64,000 bases of DNA, from assembly GCF_023227765.1 (NCBI RefSeq), contig NZ_JALKBZ010000013.1, forward strand, positions 1-64,000, in the 5' to 3' direction. This document shows positions 18,431 through 26,942 of the stretch, one piece after another (position 1 is the first letter of the stretch; each line of letters starts with the position of its first letter). The position numbers were made by a program, and so were the translations under genes. The DNA is from Fuchsiella alkaliacetigena (GTDB taxonomy: Bacteria > Bacillota > Halanaerobiia > Halobacteroidales > Acetohalobiaceae). The notes under the pieces were generated by a model. It saw only the letters and a program-made list of their open reading frames with translations. It made no database searches and had not been told where the DNA came from.

Positions 18431-18889
18431 CTACTTATCTCTTAAATCTGCAAAAAAGCTTTTTATTACTTGCCTACATTCCTGCTCTAAAACTCCAGAC
18501 TTAAACTCAAGTTGATGATTAAAATCAGCAAAATCTACTAAATTTAAAAGTGAACCAACAGCTCCTGCTTTAGGATCTGCAGCTCCAAATACTAACTGTT
18601 CTACTCTAGCTTGAACTAAAGCTCCAGCACACATTGGACAGGGTTCGATAGTAACATAAAGGGTAGAATCAGTTAATCGCCAGCTACCTAAATTACTACA
18701 AGCTTCTTTAATAGCTAGAATCTCAGCGTGAGCAGTAGGATCTTGCAGTTTCTCCTTCAAATTATGAGCCCTAGCAATAACTTTCTCATCCCTAACAATA
18801 ACTGCTCCAATAGGCACCTCGGCTTTAGAATAAGCCTTTTGTGCTTCCCTTAAGGCAAGCTTCATATAATATTCATCGTTTTTTTTCAC
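18431..18889 (-). CDS. tadA: tRNA-specific adenosine deaminase TadA
   Basis: 152-residue cytidine-deaminase-fold enzyme that converts A34 to inosine in tRNA-Arg(ACG). Zinc/proton-shuttle motif TAHAEILAI near 52-60 and PCPMCAGALVQA near 83-94. Length and motifs are those of housekeeping TadA. The gene lies 18 bp after tRNA-Arg(ACG), its substrate, and appears to sit inside a tRNA transcript (tRNA-Ser, tRNA-Ser, tRNA-Arg, tadA, tRNA-Ser). Bacillus keeps tadA beside the SRP RNA and a tRNA-Ser as well. Confidence 0.95.
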   Translation of the reverse strand: MKKNDEYYMKLALREAQKAYSKAEVPIGAVIVRDEKVIARAHNLKEKLQDPTAHAEILAIKEACSNLGSWRLTDSTLYVTIEPCPMCAGALVQARVEQLVFGAADPKAGAVGSLLNLVDFADFNHQLEFKSGVLEQECRQVIKSFFADLRDK

Positions 18890-18907
18890 AATATCACCTA
18901 TTTAAAA

Positions 18908-18984
18908 TGGCGCGCCCGGGAGGAGTCGAACCTCCAACCTCCTGATTCGTAGTCAGTTACTCTATCCAGTTGAGCTACGGGCGC
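18908..18984 (-). tRNA. tRNA-Arg(ACG)
   Basis: 77 nt, acceptor GCGCCCG/CGGGCGC, encoded CCA, anticodon stem-loop CTGACTACGAATCAG giving ACG. After deamination by TadA it reads all CGU/CGC/CGA codons. Sits 9 bp after tRNA-Ser(GCT) and 18 bp before tadA. Confidence 0.96.
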
Positions 18985-18993
18985 AAAATAAAA

Positions 18994-19088
18994 TGGCGGA
19001 GAGAGAGGGATTCGAACCCTCGCTAGGACTAAAGCGTCCTACTACAGGTTTAGCAAACCCGCCCCTTCAGCCACTTGGGTATCTCTCC
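18994..19088 (-). tRNA. tRNA-Ser(GCT), copy 1
   Basis: 95-nt class II tRNA; acceptor GGAGAGA/TCTCTCC, anticodon loop TTTGCTAAA giving GCT (reads AGC/AGU), encoded CCA. Nearly identical to the copy at 20562-20656. Confidence 0.95.
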
Positions 19089-19164
19089 GAATAGTCTTCA
19101 GCTAAAACTTAATCTATTTTTCACCTTCACTAATAACTGACAATTGATGACTGACAGCTATTAA

Positions 19165-19256
19165 TGGCGGAGGGGGTGGGATTCGAACCCACGGTACGCA
19201 TAAACGTACAGCAGATTTCAAGTCTGCCACCATAAACCGGACTCGGACACCCCTCC
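19165..19256 (-). tRNA. tRNA-Ser(TGA)
   Basis: 92-nt class II tRNA; acceptor GGAGGGG/CCCCTCC, anticodon stem-loop CAGACTTGAAATCTG giving TGA (reads UCN family codons), encoded CCA. First tRNA of the run that includes tadA; promoter at 19278-19306. Confidence 0.95.
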
Positions 19257-19277
19257 AATTTTCAACATGCCTCAATA

Positions 19278-19306
19278 ATTATATAACATAGACTATAACT
19301 TGTCAA
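19278..19306 (-). promoter_or_regulatory. Promoter of the tRNA-tadA run
   Basis: TTGACA (19301-19306), 17-bp spacer, TATAAT (19278-19283) on the minus strand, 22 bp before tRNA-Ser(TGA). Full consensus, as for stable RNA genes. Confidence 0.75.
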
Positions 19307-19323
19307 GGAAAATTAAAAATTAA

Positions 19324-19593
19324 AACCGTACATCTACTTTCACCTAATCTTCTTTAAGCGTTACTTAAGCAGTTAGCTCAAGCCAGGCTCCCCTACGGCA
19401 CATAAAAAACACTACTTACCGCTGCTCCCTTCCGGGCCTGACGGAGTTGGTAGGTTCTTATTGCGTAGGACCCAACCTTCATCACCACTTGCTTAAGCCA
19501 GACCTTAAAGAAAATTAGGCTAGAGTAGACTTCAACCCCGCTATAGCGGCTTGCGGGTTACAGGGCACCGCTACCACCCCGTTTAGTACGGTT
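19324..19593 (-). ncRNA. ffs: SRP RNA, copy 2
   Basis: About 270 nt, nearly identical to copy 1 through the Alu and domain IV regions, including the GGCCCGGAAGGGAGCAGC apical part. The terminal helix differs but remains paired (AACCGTAC/GTACGGTT instead of GGCTGTGC/GCACAGCC), and the mid-helix near 19511-19530 also differs. It has its own consensus promoter at 19628-19656. Both copies therefore look functional. Confidence 0.93.
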
Positions 19594-19627
19594 AAAAATT
19601 TTAATATCTCAAATAACTTGCTTAGTA

Positions 19628-19656
19628 ATTATACAACACAGAAAAACAATTGTCAA
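19628..19656 (-). promoter_or_regulatory. Promoter of SRP RNA copy 2
   Basis: TTGACA (19651-19656), 17-bp spacer, TATAAT (19628-19633) on the minus strand, about 35 bp before the mature 5' end. Confidence 0.75.
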
Positions 19657-19732
19657 AAATAAAAAATTGGCCTACATGTCTTAATTAAACATATAGACCA
19701 AAATCAATTTCAAACTTAAATTAATAATTAAA

Positions 19733-20341
19733 TTACTTAGCTTGACTTAGAGCATCTTCTGCCGCTTCAATAATAGCTTCGCTAGTCTTAGTCGCACCAC
19801 TAGCTGCATCTACATCTGCCGACTGTGCTTCTACAATAGCAGCTGGTACTTCATCAAAAGCAGCATCGGAAATACCTGCTGTTTCATCATGCTCTAAAAT
19901 CTCTACACTTACAATCTCTCCCTCAGAAACTTGTAATTCTACTTCTACATCTCCACCATAACCAGAGCCAACTCCTACATATGTACCGTCTGCCAAATTA
20001 CCACCATTTTTTCCTAAAGCATCTTTAACCGCTTTAATAATAGCTTCGCTAGTCTTAGTCGCACCACTAGCTGCATCTACATCTGTAGACTGTGCTTCTA
20101 CAATAGCAGCTGGTACTTCATCAAAAGCAGCATCGGAAATACCTGCTGTTTCATCATGCTCTAAAATCTCTACACTTACAATCTCTCCCTCAGAAACCTC
20201 TACTTCCACTTCTACATCTCCACCATAACCAGAGCCAACTCCTACATGAGTACCATCATCAGCCAGCATAGCTTCTGGACTAGCCATCACAACTAATAAT
20301 AAAACTAGACTTAAACAAAGTAACAACGAAATCTTTTTCAT
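19733..20341 (-). CDS. Secreted protein with two tandem FMN-binding domains
   Basis: 202 residues: signal peptide (hydrophobic core at about 4-22, no clear lipobox), then two FMN-binding repeats of 89 residues, each starting DGTxVGVGSGYGGDVEVE and ending DVDAASGATKTSEAII. SGAT is the covalent flavinylation motif (Thr-linked FMN, attached by ApbE in known systems). FMN-binding domains outside the membrane carry electrons in redox complexes and extracellular electron transfer. The repeats are almost identical at DNA level, so the duplication is recent or kept uniform by conversion. It stands alone between tRNA genes; no ApbE is in the window. Confidence 0.85.
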   Translation of the reverse strand: MKKISLLLCLSLVLLLVVMASPEAMLADDGTHVGVGSGYGGDVEVEVEVSEGEIVSVEILEHDETAGISDAAFDEVPAAIVEAQSTDVDAASGATKTSEAIIKAVKDALGKNGGNLADGTYVGVGSGYGGDVEVELQVSEGEIVSVEILEHDETAGISDAAFDEVPAAIVEAQSADVDAASGATKTSEAIIEAAEDALSQAK

Positions 20342-20472
20342 TTTTCTCCCCCTTTAGTAATTTTATTAAGCTCCTTTATTACTCTTTATAAAATAATCTC
20401 AATACTATAACTTAAATTAATGATTATTGCTTTAATAATTCATTCTATCTAGTTATAATCAGATTCCATTTA

Positions 20473-20501
20473 ATTATAATAAAAAATTAATCAACTGTCA
20501 A
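20473..20501 (-). promoter_or_regulatory. Promoter of the FMN-binding gene
   Basis: TTGACA (20496-20501), 17-bp spacer, TATAAT (20473-20478) on the minus strand; leader about 125 nt. The -35 is inside the hairpin of the upstream tRNA terminator. Confidence 0.7.
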
Positions 20502-20528
20502 GCAAATTGCTTAGCAGTTGATTAATTT
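20484..20528 (-). terminator. Terminator of tRNA-Ser(GCT) copy 2
   Basis: 14-bp perfect outer stem (AAATTAATCAACTG and complement) with an inner AAGCAA/TTGCTT pairing, followed by T-rich sequence on the minus strand. Confidence 0.7.
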
Positions 20529-20561
20529 CTAAGTACAAAATAATACTATTAAAATTTAATT

Positions 20562-20656
20562 TGGCGGAGGGAGAGGGATTCGAACCCTCGCTAGGACTAA
20601 AGCGTCCTACTACAGGTTTAGCAAACCCGCCCCTTCAGCCACTTGGGTATCCCTCC
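20562..20656 (-). tRNA. tRNA-Ser(GCT), copy 2
   Basis: 95-nt class II tRNA with anticodon GCT. Differs from the copy at 18994-19088 by one acceptor base pair, position 5-68 (A-U there, G-C here); the change is compensatory. Confidence 0.95.
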
Positions 20657-20689
20657 TGAATTAATTTCTCAACTTAAATTTACTAAGTT

Positions 20690-20718
20690 ATTATATCCTA
20701 TCAACTTTACTTTGTCAA
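20690..20718 (-). promoter_or_regulatory. Promoter of tRNA-Ser(GCT) copy 2
   Basis: TTGACA (20713-20718), 17-bp spacer, TATAAT (20690-20695) on the minus strand, starting just after the serS stop codon. Confidence 0.75.
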
Positions 20719-20731
20719 GCAAAAGCAGCTT

Positions 20732-22006
20732 TTAGGGTTCAATTTTATCTAAACCATTCATATAGGGTCTTAAAGCTTCTGGAATAATTACTGACCCATC
20801 AGTCTGTTGATAGTTTTCTAAGATAGCAGCTACTGTTCGACCAATAGCTACTCCCGAACCATTTAGTGTATGCACCAGCCTAGCTTTAGCTTCTGGGTGA
20901 GGACGATACTTGATACTTGCCCTTCTAGCTTGAAAGTCTTCAAAATTACTACAAGAAGAGACCTCTCTATAAGTATCATAACTAGGAAACCAAACCTCTA
21001 TATCGTACTTTTTAGCAGCAGCAAAGCCTAAATCTCCAGTACACATATCCAGCACTCGATAAGGTAGCTCTAACTTTTGAAGTATCACCTCTGCATCCTT
21101 GACTAGCTTTTCAAGCTCAGTATATGAATCTTCAGGCTTCACGAACTTAACTAGTTCCACTTTATTAAACTGATGCTGACGAATAATCCCTCTGGTATCG
21201 CGTCCGTGAGCTCCAGCCTCTGCTCTAAAACAGGCACTATAAGCAACATGATGGATCGGTAGTTGTTCCGCTTGCAAAATTTGATCTCTATACATATTAG
21301 TTACTGGTACTTCAGCAGTAGGTATCAAATAGTAATCAGCACCTTCCAGTTTAAAAGCATCCTCCTCAAACTTAGGTAACTGTCCAGTACCAATCATACT
21401 ATCCCGGTGTACGATATAAGGGGGAAATACCTCTTGATAATTATGCTCCTCTAAGTGGATATCCAGCATAAATTCAATTAGGGCCCGCTCCAACTTAGCT
21501 CCTAACCCTTTTAAAAATGTAAATCGAGCTCCAGAAACCTTAGCTCCCTTTTCAAAATCTAAAATATCAAGTTCTTCTCCAAGATCCCAATGAGCTTGCG
21601 GTTTAAAGTTAAACTCCCTAACTTCTCCCCACTGCCAAGCAAGTACATTATCCTCTTCATCAGTTCCAAGTGGAGCTTCAGGATGAGGAATATTAGGTAT
21701 TTGTAGTAAGATTTCTTCAATCTTTTCTTCACATTCTCTGACTTCCTCATCCATTTCCTTGATTTGAGCTGATACCTCCTGCATTTCACTAATTATTTCT
21801 GAAGCATCTTCTCCCTTTCGTTTTAATTCCCCTATTTTATCAGAGGCTTCATTTCTTCTATGCTTTAACTGTTCTACTTCATAAAGTGTATCTCTACGCT
21901 TCTGGTCCTGAACTATTAGCTCATCTAAATCAGCCTCAGCACCTTTTTTATCTAAAGCATCTTTAACTAACTCTACATTCTCTCTAACAAAAGTCAAATA
22001 TAACAT
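20732..22006 (-). CDS. serS: Seryl-tRNA synthetase
   Basis: 424-residue class II synthetase. N-terminal coiled-coil arm (about 30-100) that grips the long variable arm of tRNA-Ser; motif 2 around [20 protein letters not shown] near 265-285; motif 3 [20 protein letters not shown] near 382-401. Charges the four tRNA-Ser encoded 75 bp to 2.4 kb downstream. Third gene of the T-box-controlled aminotransferase-serA-serS operon, 26 bp after serA. Confidence 0.96.
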   Translation of the reverse strand: MLYLTFVRENVELVKDALDKKGAEADLDELIVQDQKRRDTLYEVEQLKHRRNEASDKIGELKRKGEDASEIISEMQEVSAQIKEMDEEVRECEEKIEEILLQIPNIPHPEAPLGTDEEDNVLAWQWGEVREFNFKPQAHWDLGEELDILDFEKGAKVSGARFTFLKGLGAKLERALIEFMLDIHLEEHNYQEVFPPYIVHRDSMIGTGQLPKFEEDAFKLEGADYYLIPTAEVPVTNMYRDQILQAEQLPIHHVAYSACFRAEAGAHGRDTRGIIRQHQFNKVELVKFVKPEDSYTELEKLVKDAEVILQKLELPYRVLDMCTGDLGFAAAKKYDIEVWFPSYDTYREVSSCSNFEDFQARRASIKYRPHPEAKARLVHTLNGSGVAIGRTVAAILENYQQTDGSVIIPEALRPYMNGLDKIEP

Positions 22007-22032
22007 CAGCCTGACCTCCTTTACTACTAAAA

Positions 22033-23613
22033 CTATAAGGTAACATATTTAGTATTTTCCATCCCATTTATAGAAGTTAATTCTGCTAATACTTCTGCAT
22101 CTAATTCATTATCCACTTGCATCATCATTACTGCTTTACCACCTACTTGATGCCTACCTAGCTGCATGCTAGCAATATTAATCCCATTTTCCCCTAATAG
22201 AGTTCCAATTTTACCTAAAACTCCAGGCTGATCAGTATGAATAGTAATTAAAATATTTCCTTCTGGTTTAGCATCAATATAGTAATCATTAATTTGAACT
22301 ATTCGCAGGTCATTCTCGGCAAAAACTGTTCCCGCTAATTTATTGGTTTCTTCCTCAGTTTCTGCTTCTAAAGTAATTAAGTTAGAGTATCTATCTGCGC
22401 TAGTACTTTTACTTTCTGTAACTTCAATTCCTCTTTCTTCAGCAATCAAGCTAGCATTAACTAAGTTAACAGACTCTTCCAATATTGGATTTAAGAGACC
22501 TTTTAACAAAGAAGTAGTAATTGGACTAACTTCTTGCTTAGCTACTTCCCCATTATAAGAGACCTTTAAGTTTTTAATTCTTCCTTCTTCCCACTGTGCA
22601 TAAAAAGAACCTAACTTTTCAGCTAATTCTACATAAGGTCTAATCTGCTCCATTTCCTCCGGCTGTAAGGTAGGAATATTCAAAGGAGTTCTCGGTAAAT
22701 TACCTTCTAAGACAGCAATAGCCTGCTTAGCAGCATCAATAGCTACATTGTCCATTGCTTCATCAGTAGTTCCTCCTAAATGAGGAGTTACAATTACTTT
22801 ATCCTTTAGTTCTAATAAAGGATGATCGTCTAAAGGTTCTTCTTCGTGAACATCTAAACCAGCTCCAGCAACTTTGCCATCCTTGATAGCTTCATACAAA
22901 GCATGAGTATCCACATTTTTACCTCGAGCTGCATTGATTATTCTCACATTTTCTTTCATTTGCGCAAACTCTTTTTTGCCTAAGATGTGATAGGTTTCAT
23001 CAGTTAAAGGGGTATGCACAGAAATATAGTCAGATCTTTTCAGGATTTCTTTAAAATCTACCAGTTCTACTCCTAACTTTTCACCTCTCTTTTTGGTAAT
23101 ATACGGATCATTAGCAATTACCTCCATATTAAAGGATTTAGCTCTTTTAGCTACGTTCCCTCCAACTCTACCTAAACCGATGATTCCTAAAACCTTTTCG
23201 TTTAACTCTACTCCTTGATATTTACTTCTATCCCAAATACCATTATGTAAAGCTTCATTAGCCTGAGGTATATTACGAGATAGACTTAACATTAGTGCCA
23301 TAGACTGTTCGGCAGCAGAAACAGTATTTTGACCGGGAGTATTTAAGACTATAATTCCTTGTTTAGAGGCAGCTTCTATATCAATATTATCATAACCTGA
23401 ACCTGCTCTAGCAATTACCTTTAGCTTATCAGCTTGACTCAACACCTCTTCATTTAAAGGAGTCATACTTCTAAGAATAATCCCCTCGTATTTACCGATT
23501 TCTGTCAGTAATTCTTCATAGCTCAATTCAGTATTGAAGGTAACATCAATACCGTGTTCTTTTAAAATATCAATTCCTGCTTCAGAAATATTATCACTAA
23601 CTAATACCTTCAT
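22033..23613 (-). CDS. serA: D-3-phosphoglycerate dehydrogenase SerA
   Basis: 526-residue type 1 PGDH: first step of serine synthesis. NAD motif [19 protein letters not shown] near 143-161, catalytic Arg in [10 protein letters not shown] near 232, Glu in HEEEPLDD near 262, His in [11 protein letters not shown] near 281; then an ASB domain (about 315-440) and a C-terminal ACT domain (about 453-526) that gives serine feedback. The ATG overlaps the stop of the aminotransferase gene by one base. Control by the upstream T-box is inferred. Confidence 0.95.
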   Translation of the reverse strand: MKVLVSDNISEAGIDILKEHGIDVTFNTELSYEELLTEIGKYEGIILRSMTPLNEEVLSQADKLKVIARAGSGYDNIDIEAASKQGIIVLNTPGQNTVSAAEQSMALMLSLSRNIPQANEALHNGIWDRSKYQGVELNEKVLGIIGLGRVGGNVAKRAKSFNMEVIANDPYITKKRGEKLGVELVDFKEILKRSDYISVHTPLTDETYHILGKKEFAQMKENVRIINAARGKNVDTHALYEAIKDGKVAGAGLDVHEEEPLDDHPLLELKDKVIVTPHLGGTTDEAMDNVAIDAAKQAIAVLEGNLPRTPLNIPTLQPEEMEQIRPYVELAEKLGSFYAQWEEGRIKNLKVSYNGEVAKQEVSPITTSLLKGLLNPILEESVNLVNASLIAEERGIEVTESKSTSADRYSNLITLEAETEEETNKLAGTVFAENDLRIVQINDYYIDAKPEGNILITIHTDQPGVLGKIGTLLGENGINIASMQLGRHQVGGKAVMMMQVDNELDAEVLAELTSINGMENTKYVTL

Positions 23614-24776
23614 TATCTTCTCTCCTCCTTGTGGAATACTTTTTGGGCAGCTGCTAAACCTGACCCTAACTTTACTTCAAAACCTTCTTGATTTAACACC
23701 ATCTCTAAAGCTGAAATGGTGGATAAAATATCACTTCTGCTTACATTTCCTAAGTGACCAATCCTAAAGACCTTTCCTTTTAGTTTACCTTTACTGCCGG
23801 TAATATAAACATTATATTGCTCACGCAGTCTCTGCTCTACAGCTTCATATTCAACATCTGTCGGTAGTTTAATTGCTGTTACTGTTTTAGAAGCTATCTC
23901 TTCTGCTACTAATAGCTCTAACCCCATAGCCTCTACACCTCTTCTAAGTGCTCTAGTCACTAGCTGATGGCGTTGAAAAAGATTTTCTAAGCCTTCCTCT
24001 CTAATCTCCCTTAAAACCTCTCTCAAGACATAAAGAGTAGCTAAGGCAGGAGTAGAAGGTGTCTGATAACAGCGTTCATATCGCTCTTTAGCTCTTTGAA
24101 AGCTCCAATAAAACTTAGGTAAATCTGAGTCTTGAGTAGCTGCTAGGGCTTGCGGACTAACACTAACCAAACAGAGTCCTGGGGGACTCATTAATGCTTT
24201 TTGAGAAGAAGTTACTACTACATCTGCTTGCCATTTATCAGTTTTTAACTCAATTCCGCCGATGGAGCTAACTGCATCTACTAAGAGCAAAGCGTTATGC
24301 TGAGCGGCCAATTCTCCTATAGGAGCTGGATGGTTAATTACCCCAGTGGAAGTTTCATTATGAGTCATTAAAATTGCTTTAATTTCCTGCTCTTGATCTG
24401 CTGCTAATCTAGCTTTAACTCTATCTACATCTATATCTTCACCCCAAGCAAAGTTCATTCTCTCTACATCTATATCGTATCTTTCAGCAATAGTAGCATA
24501 TCTTTCTCCAAAAGCACCAGTACAAAGCGATAATACCTTATCACCTGCGGATAAAGTATTAGCAATTGATGCTTCCAAACCACCAGTTCCAGAACAGGTT
24601 AAAACTAATACATCATTTTCGGTCTGGAAAACATACTTCAAATTTTCTGTTACTTCTTCCATCAGTTCCTCACAGTCTACACCTCGATGACCAATTATTT
24701 TCTGAGCTCCAGCTAAACGTGCTTCCTCTGGAATTGGAGTCGGTCCTGGTAACATCAATGTTCTCTTTTCTTTCAT
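23613..24776 (-). CDS. Class V aminotransferase (alanine-glyoxylate / serine-pyruvate type)
   Basis: 387-residue PLP enzyme, fold type I. Starts with MLPGPTPIPEEARLA typical of AGXT/PucG-like enzymes; LVDAVSSIGGIELKTDKW holds the PLP Asp and VVTSSQKALMSPPG near 188-201 the Schiff-base lysine. In many Clostridia and Archaea this protein pairs with SerA and supplies the amino group in serine/glycine metabolism; with serA directly behind it (overlap of one base) that is the likeliest role. Exact substrate pair is inferred. First gene behind the T-box. Confidence 0.88.
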   Translation of the reverse strand: MKEKRTLMLPGPTPIPEEARLAGAQKIIGHRGVDCEELMEEVTENLKYVFQTENDVLVLTCSGTGGLEASIANTLSAGDKVLSLCTGAFGERYATIAERYDIDVERMNFAWGEDIDVDRVKARLAADQEQEIKAILMTHNETSTGVINHPAPIGELAAQHNALLLVDAVSSIGGIELKTDKWQADVVVTSSQKALMSPPGLCLVSVSPQALAATQDSDLPKFYWSFQRAKERYERCYQTPSTPALATLYVLREVLREIREEGLENLFQRHQLVTRALRRGVEAMGLELLVAEEIASKTVTAIKLPTDVEYEAVEQRLREQYNVYITGSKGKLKGKVFRIGHLGNVSRSDILSTISALEMVLNQEGFEVKLGSGLAAAQKVFHKEERR

Positions 24777-24833
24777 TATCTGAACCTCCTTTAGTATAGT
24801 ATCTTAAATTAATTAAAACTTAAACTTAAAAAA

Positions 24834-24886
24834 CAAAAAATCCCTCACTCCTAACAATGATTACTAAACTGTTAGGGGCGAGAGAA
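24834..24886 (-). terminator. T-box regulated terminator
   Basis: On the minus strand CTCGCCCCTAACA pairs with TGTTAGGAGTGAGG and is followed by T6GT6. It is the 3' stem of the T-box leader. Confidence 0.85.
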
Positions 24887-25078
24887 TCGCGTTGCCACCC
24901 TAATTGACCCTAAATAAAATAGGGCCCACTTTAAAGTGAGTAACGACACCAACCGGTATAGCTTGTTTTCACTAACCACTCCCAGGCGGATCAGCTTCTC
25001 CTTATACCGACTTGCAGCTACCGCCGATTCTCTTAAAATAAGAAGAAAGCCTACTATTCCTGTTCACAGTGTTTAAAA
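24834..25078 (-). ncRNA. T-box riboswitch leader (probably tRNA-Ser)
   Basis: Leader of the aminotransferase-serA-serS operon. The T-box core GGGTGGCAACGCG is at 24888-24900, with the terminator immediately downstream and the AGTA-containing stem I base near 25045-25055. Stem I extends over about 24940-25070; its lower helix pairs AACAGG near 25057 with CCGGTT near 24952. An AGC serine triplet at 24961-24963 lies next to the expected specifier position, but I cannot fix the specifier by eye. Uncharged tRNA-Ser would stabilise the antiterminator. Confidence 0.88.
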
Positions 25079-25105
25079 ATATTCAATTATCTAAACTTTT
25101 AAAGT

Positions 25106-25134
25106 ATTATATACTACTTTAACTATAAATGCAA
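25106..25134 (-). promoter_or_regulatory. Promoter of the serine operon
   Basis: TTGCAT (25129-25134), 17-bp spacer, TATAAT (25106-25111) on the minus strand, directly before the T-box leader. Confidence 0.65.
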
Positions 25135-25182
25135 GCTTATATAAATATAACTAATATTCTTAAAATTAAGTATCTGTTCACT

Positions 25183-26178
25183 TTAATAATTCAACTCTAA
25201 ATTCCAAAGATTATTTCCAGATTCTCGTTCTAAAAATTGATAGTAAATTAACTCTTCTTCACTTAGCTTTAGTTGCTCTGCTAAATTTTCTGTTAAGCCT
25301 AAAGCATAGCTTAGTTTATTAGCTGAACTTAGTATTCTTTCCAATAAAGAAGGACGTCCATAATAAACTAAATTAGGTTCAGCTTCTATTCCCGCTAATT
25401 GAGCCGCTTGTCTTTTAGCATCATAAAAGGTCCCTAATTCATCTACTAAACCTAGCTCTTGTGCTTCACTGCCATCATAAATCCGACCATCTGCTATTTC
25501 TTTTACTTTCTCCTCATCGAGCTCCCTACCTTCAACTATTACCTGAACAAAGTTCTCATAAGCTCTATCAACTAGATTTTGGATTATTTCTTCCTCTTCA
25601 GCTAATAGCTCTCGATTGGGATTACCAATATCTTTAAAAGGGCCACTTTTAAAGGTAATAGGTTCAATTCCTAATTTATCATACAAATCTTCTAAATTAT
25701 GAAGATTCATAATCACACCAATACTTCCGGTTAAAGTAGATGAATTAGCATAGATTTGATCGGCTACTGTAGAAATATAGTAACCTCCAGAAGCAGCGAT
25801 ACTACCCATAGAAACAACGATTGGTTTTCCAGTCTCTTTAAACCTCACTAGCTCTCGATGAATAGCTTCAGCAGCAGCAGAACTACCACCTGGACTTTCA
25901 ATATTCAAAATAATGGCTTTAATATTTTCTTCGTTTTTAGCTCGATTTATTTCTCGCATAATTCGCTCAGAATTAGCAGCTCCTTGACTAAACATTCCTC
26001 CCCCGCTTCCACCTAAAATAGGGCCATTAATATTAATTACAGCTATGCTATCTTGAGGCTCTTGCTGTCGACCAACTAAATTATTAAATATTAAATAGCT
26101 CATTGAGCCAATAAATAGTAAGACAACAATCAAGATTATACCTAAAACTAATCCAGCTTTTTTAAAATTGATCTCCAT
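25183..26178 (-). CDS. sppA: Signal peptide peptidase SppA
   Basis: 331-residue membrane-anchored S49 serine protease that degrades signal-peptide remnants. One N-terminal TM (about 9-31). Ser nucleophile in SIAASGGYYIS near 127-137 and the general-base Lys in KSGPFKDIGNP near 178-188, as in Bacillus SppA. Single-domain Gram-positive length. Confidence 0.93.
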   Translation of the reverse strand: MEINFKKAGLVLGIILIVVLLFIGSMSYLIFNNLVGRQQEPQDSIAVININGPILGGSGGGMFSQGAANSERIMREINRAKNEENIKAIILNIESPGGSSAAAEAIHRELVRFKETGKPIVVSMGSIAASGGYYISTVADQIYANSSTLTGSIGVIMNLHNLEDLYDKLGIEPITFKSGPFKDIGNPNRELLAEEEEIIQNLVDRAYENFVQVIVEGRELDEEKVKEIADGRIYDGSEAQELGLVDELGTFYDAKRQAAQLAGIEAEPNLVYYGRPSLLERILSSANKLSYALGLTENLAEQLKLSEEELIYYQFLERESGNNLWNLELNY

Positions 26179-26229
26179 TTCAAAGCCCCCTCTTTTGAAG
26201 TTAATTTAATTTCAATAAAATAACACTAT

Positions 26230-26799
26230 TTATTTTAAAGCCTCATCTATTAGTTTATTCATTTGATCTTTATTTAAAGCTCCTATATGTTCACTTCTAA
26301 TTAGTCCTTTTTCATCAATAATTAAAGTTTTGGGAATTCCTCTTACTAAATAAGTACTTGCTACCTCTCCTTTTTGATCCAATAAAATCGAAAATTGATA
26401 ACCCTCTTTTTCTATAAAGTCACGTACTTTTTGTTTATTTTCTCTAACATTAACAGCTAATATTTTTACTTCTTCTTGTCTCTGTTCGTAAATTCTTTGC
26501 ATAGCTGACATTTCATTTCTACATGGTGGACACCAACTAGCCCAAAAGTTTAAAAATACTACCTTATCTCCTTGATAAGCCGATAAAGTAACTTCGTTGC
26601 CTTCTAAATCAATTAAAGTAAAATCAGGAGCTCGTTCTTTAAAAACATCCTCTGAATCAACTTCAACTTCTTCATTATTTTCAAACTCCTGAGTAGAATT
26701 TGTTGTTTCTTCTTCCACTTCTTGATTATCACAAGCGATAATAGTTACTAAAACAGCAATCACCATTATAATAACCACTAAAAACTTCTTCTTTTTCAT
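26230..26799 (-). CDS. TlpA/ResA-like thioredoxin lipoprotein
   Basis: 189-residue exported thiol-disulfide oxidoreductase. N-terminal hydrophobic stretch ends VLVTIIACDNQ, a lipobox with Cys near residue 22. Thioredoxin fold with FLNFWASWCPPCRNEM (CPPC active site) near 84-99 and a cis-Pro GIPKTLIID near 151. The ATG at 26799 (MKKKKF) has GGAGGA five bases upstream; the longer TTG frame to 26817 would begin in the SD. Acidic linker after the lipobox. Likely a reductant for extracytoplasmic thiols; partner unknown. Confidence 0.9.
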   Translation of the reverse strand: MKKKKFLVVIIMVIAVLVTIIACDNQEVEEETTNSTQEFENNEEVEVDSEDVFKERAPDFTLIDLEGNEVTLSAYQGDKVVFLNFWASWCPPCRNEMSAMQRIYEQRQEEVKILAVNVRENKQKVRDFIEKEGYQFSILLDQKGEVASTYLVRGIPKTLIIDEKGLIRSEHIGALNKDQMNKLIDEALK

Positions 26800-26894
26800 A
26801 AAACTCCTCCTTTTCAAAACAGCTTTATTTTGCTGATAACTATTTTAAATTATATACTAAAAATATGAAGAGTTTATGACTTTCAAAGTCTAAA

Positions 26895-26928
26895 AAATAC
26901 TCGTGGAATAATCAATAACCACGAGCAT
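26895..26928 (-). terminator. gyrBA terminator
   Basis: Stem TGCTCGTGG / CCACGAGTA followed by T6 on the minus strand, just past the gyrA stop. Confidence 0.85.
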
Positions 26929-26942
26929 TTAAGTAAATAATT

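Noticed and set aside
21559-21789. 76-residue minus-strand ORF
   Set aside because: Alternative frame inside serS, which is fully conserved.
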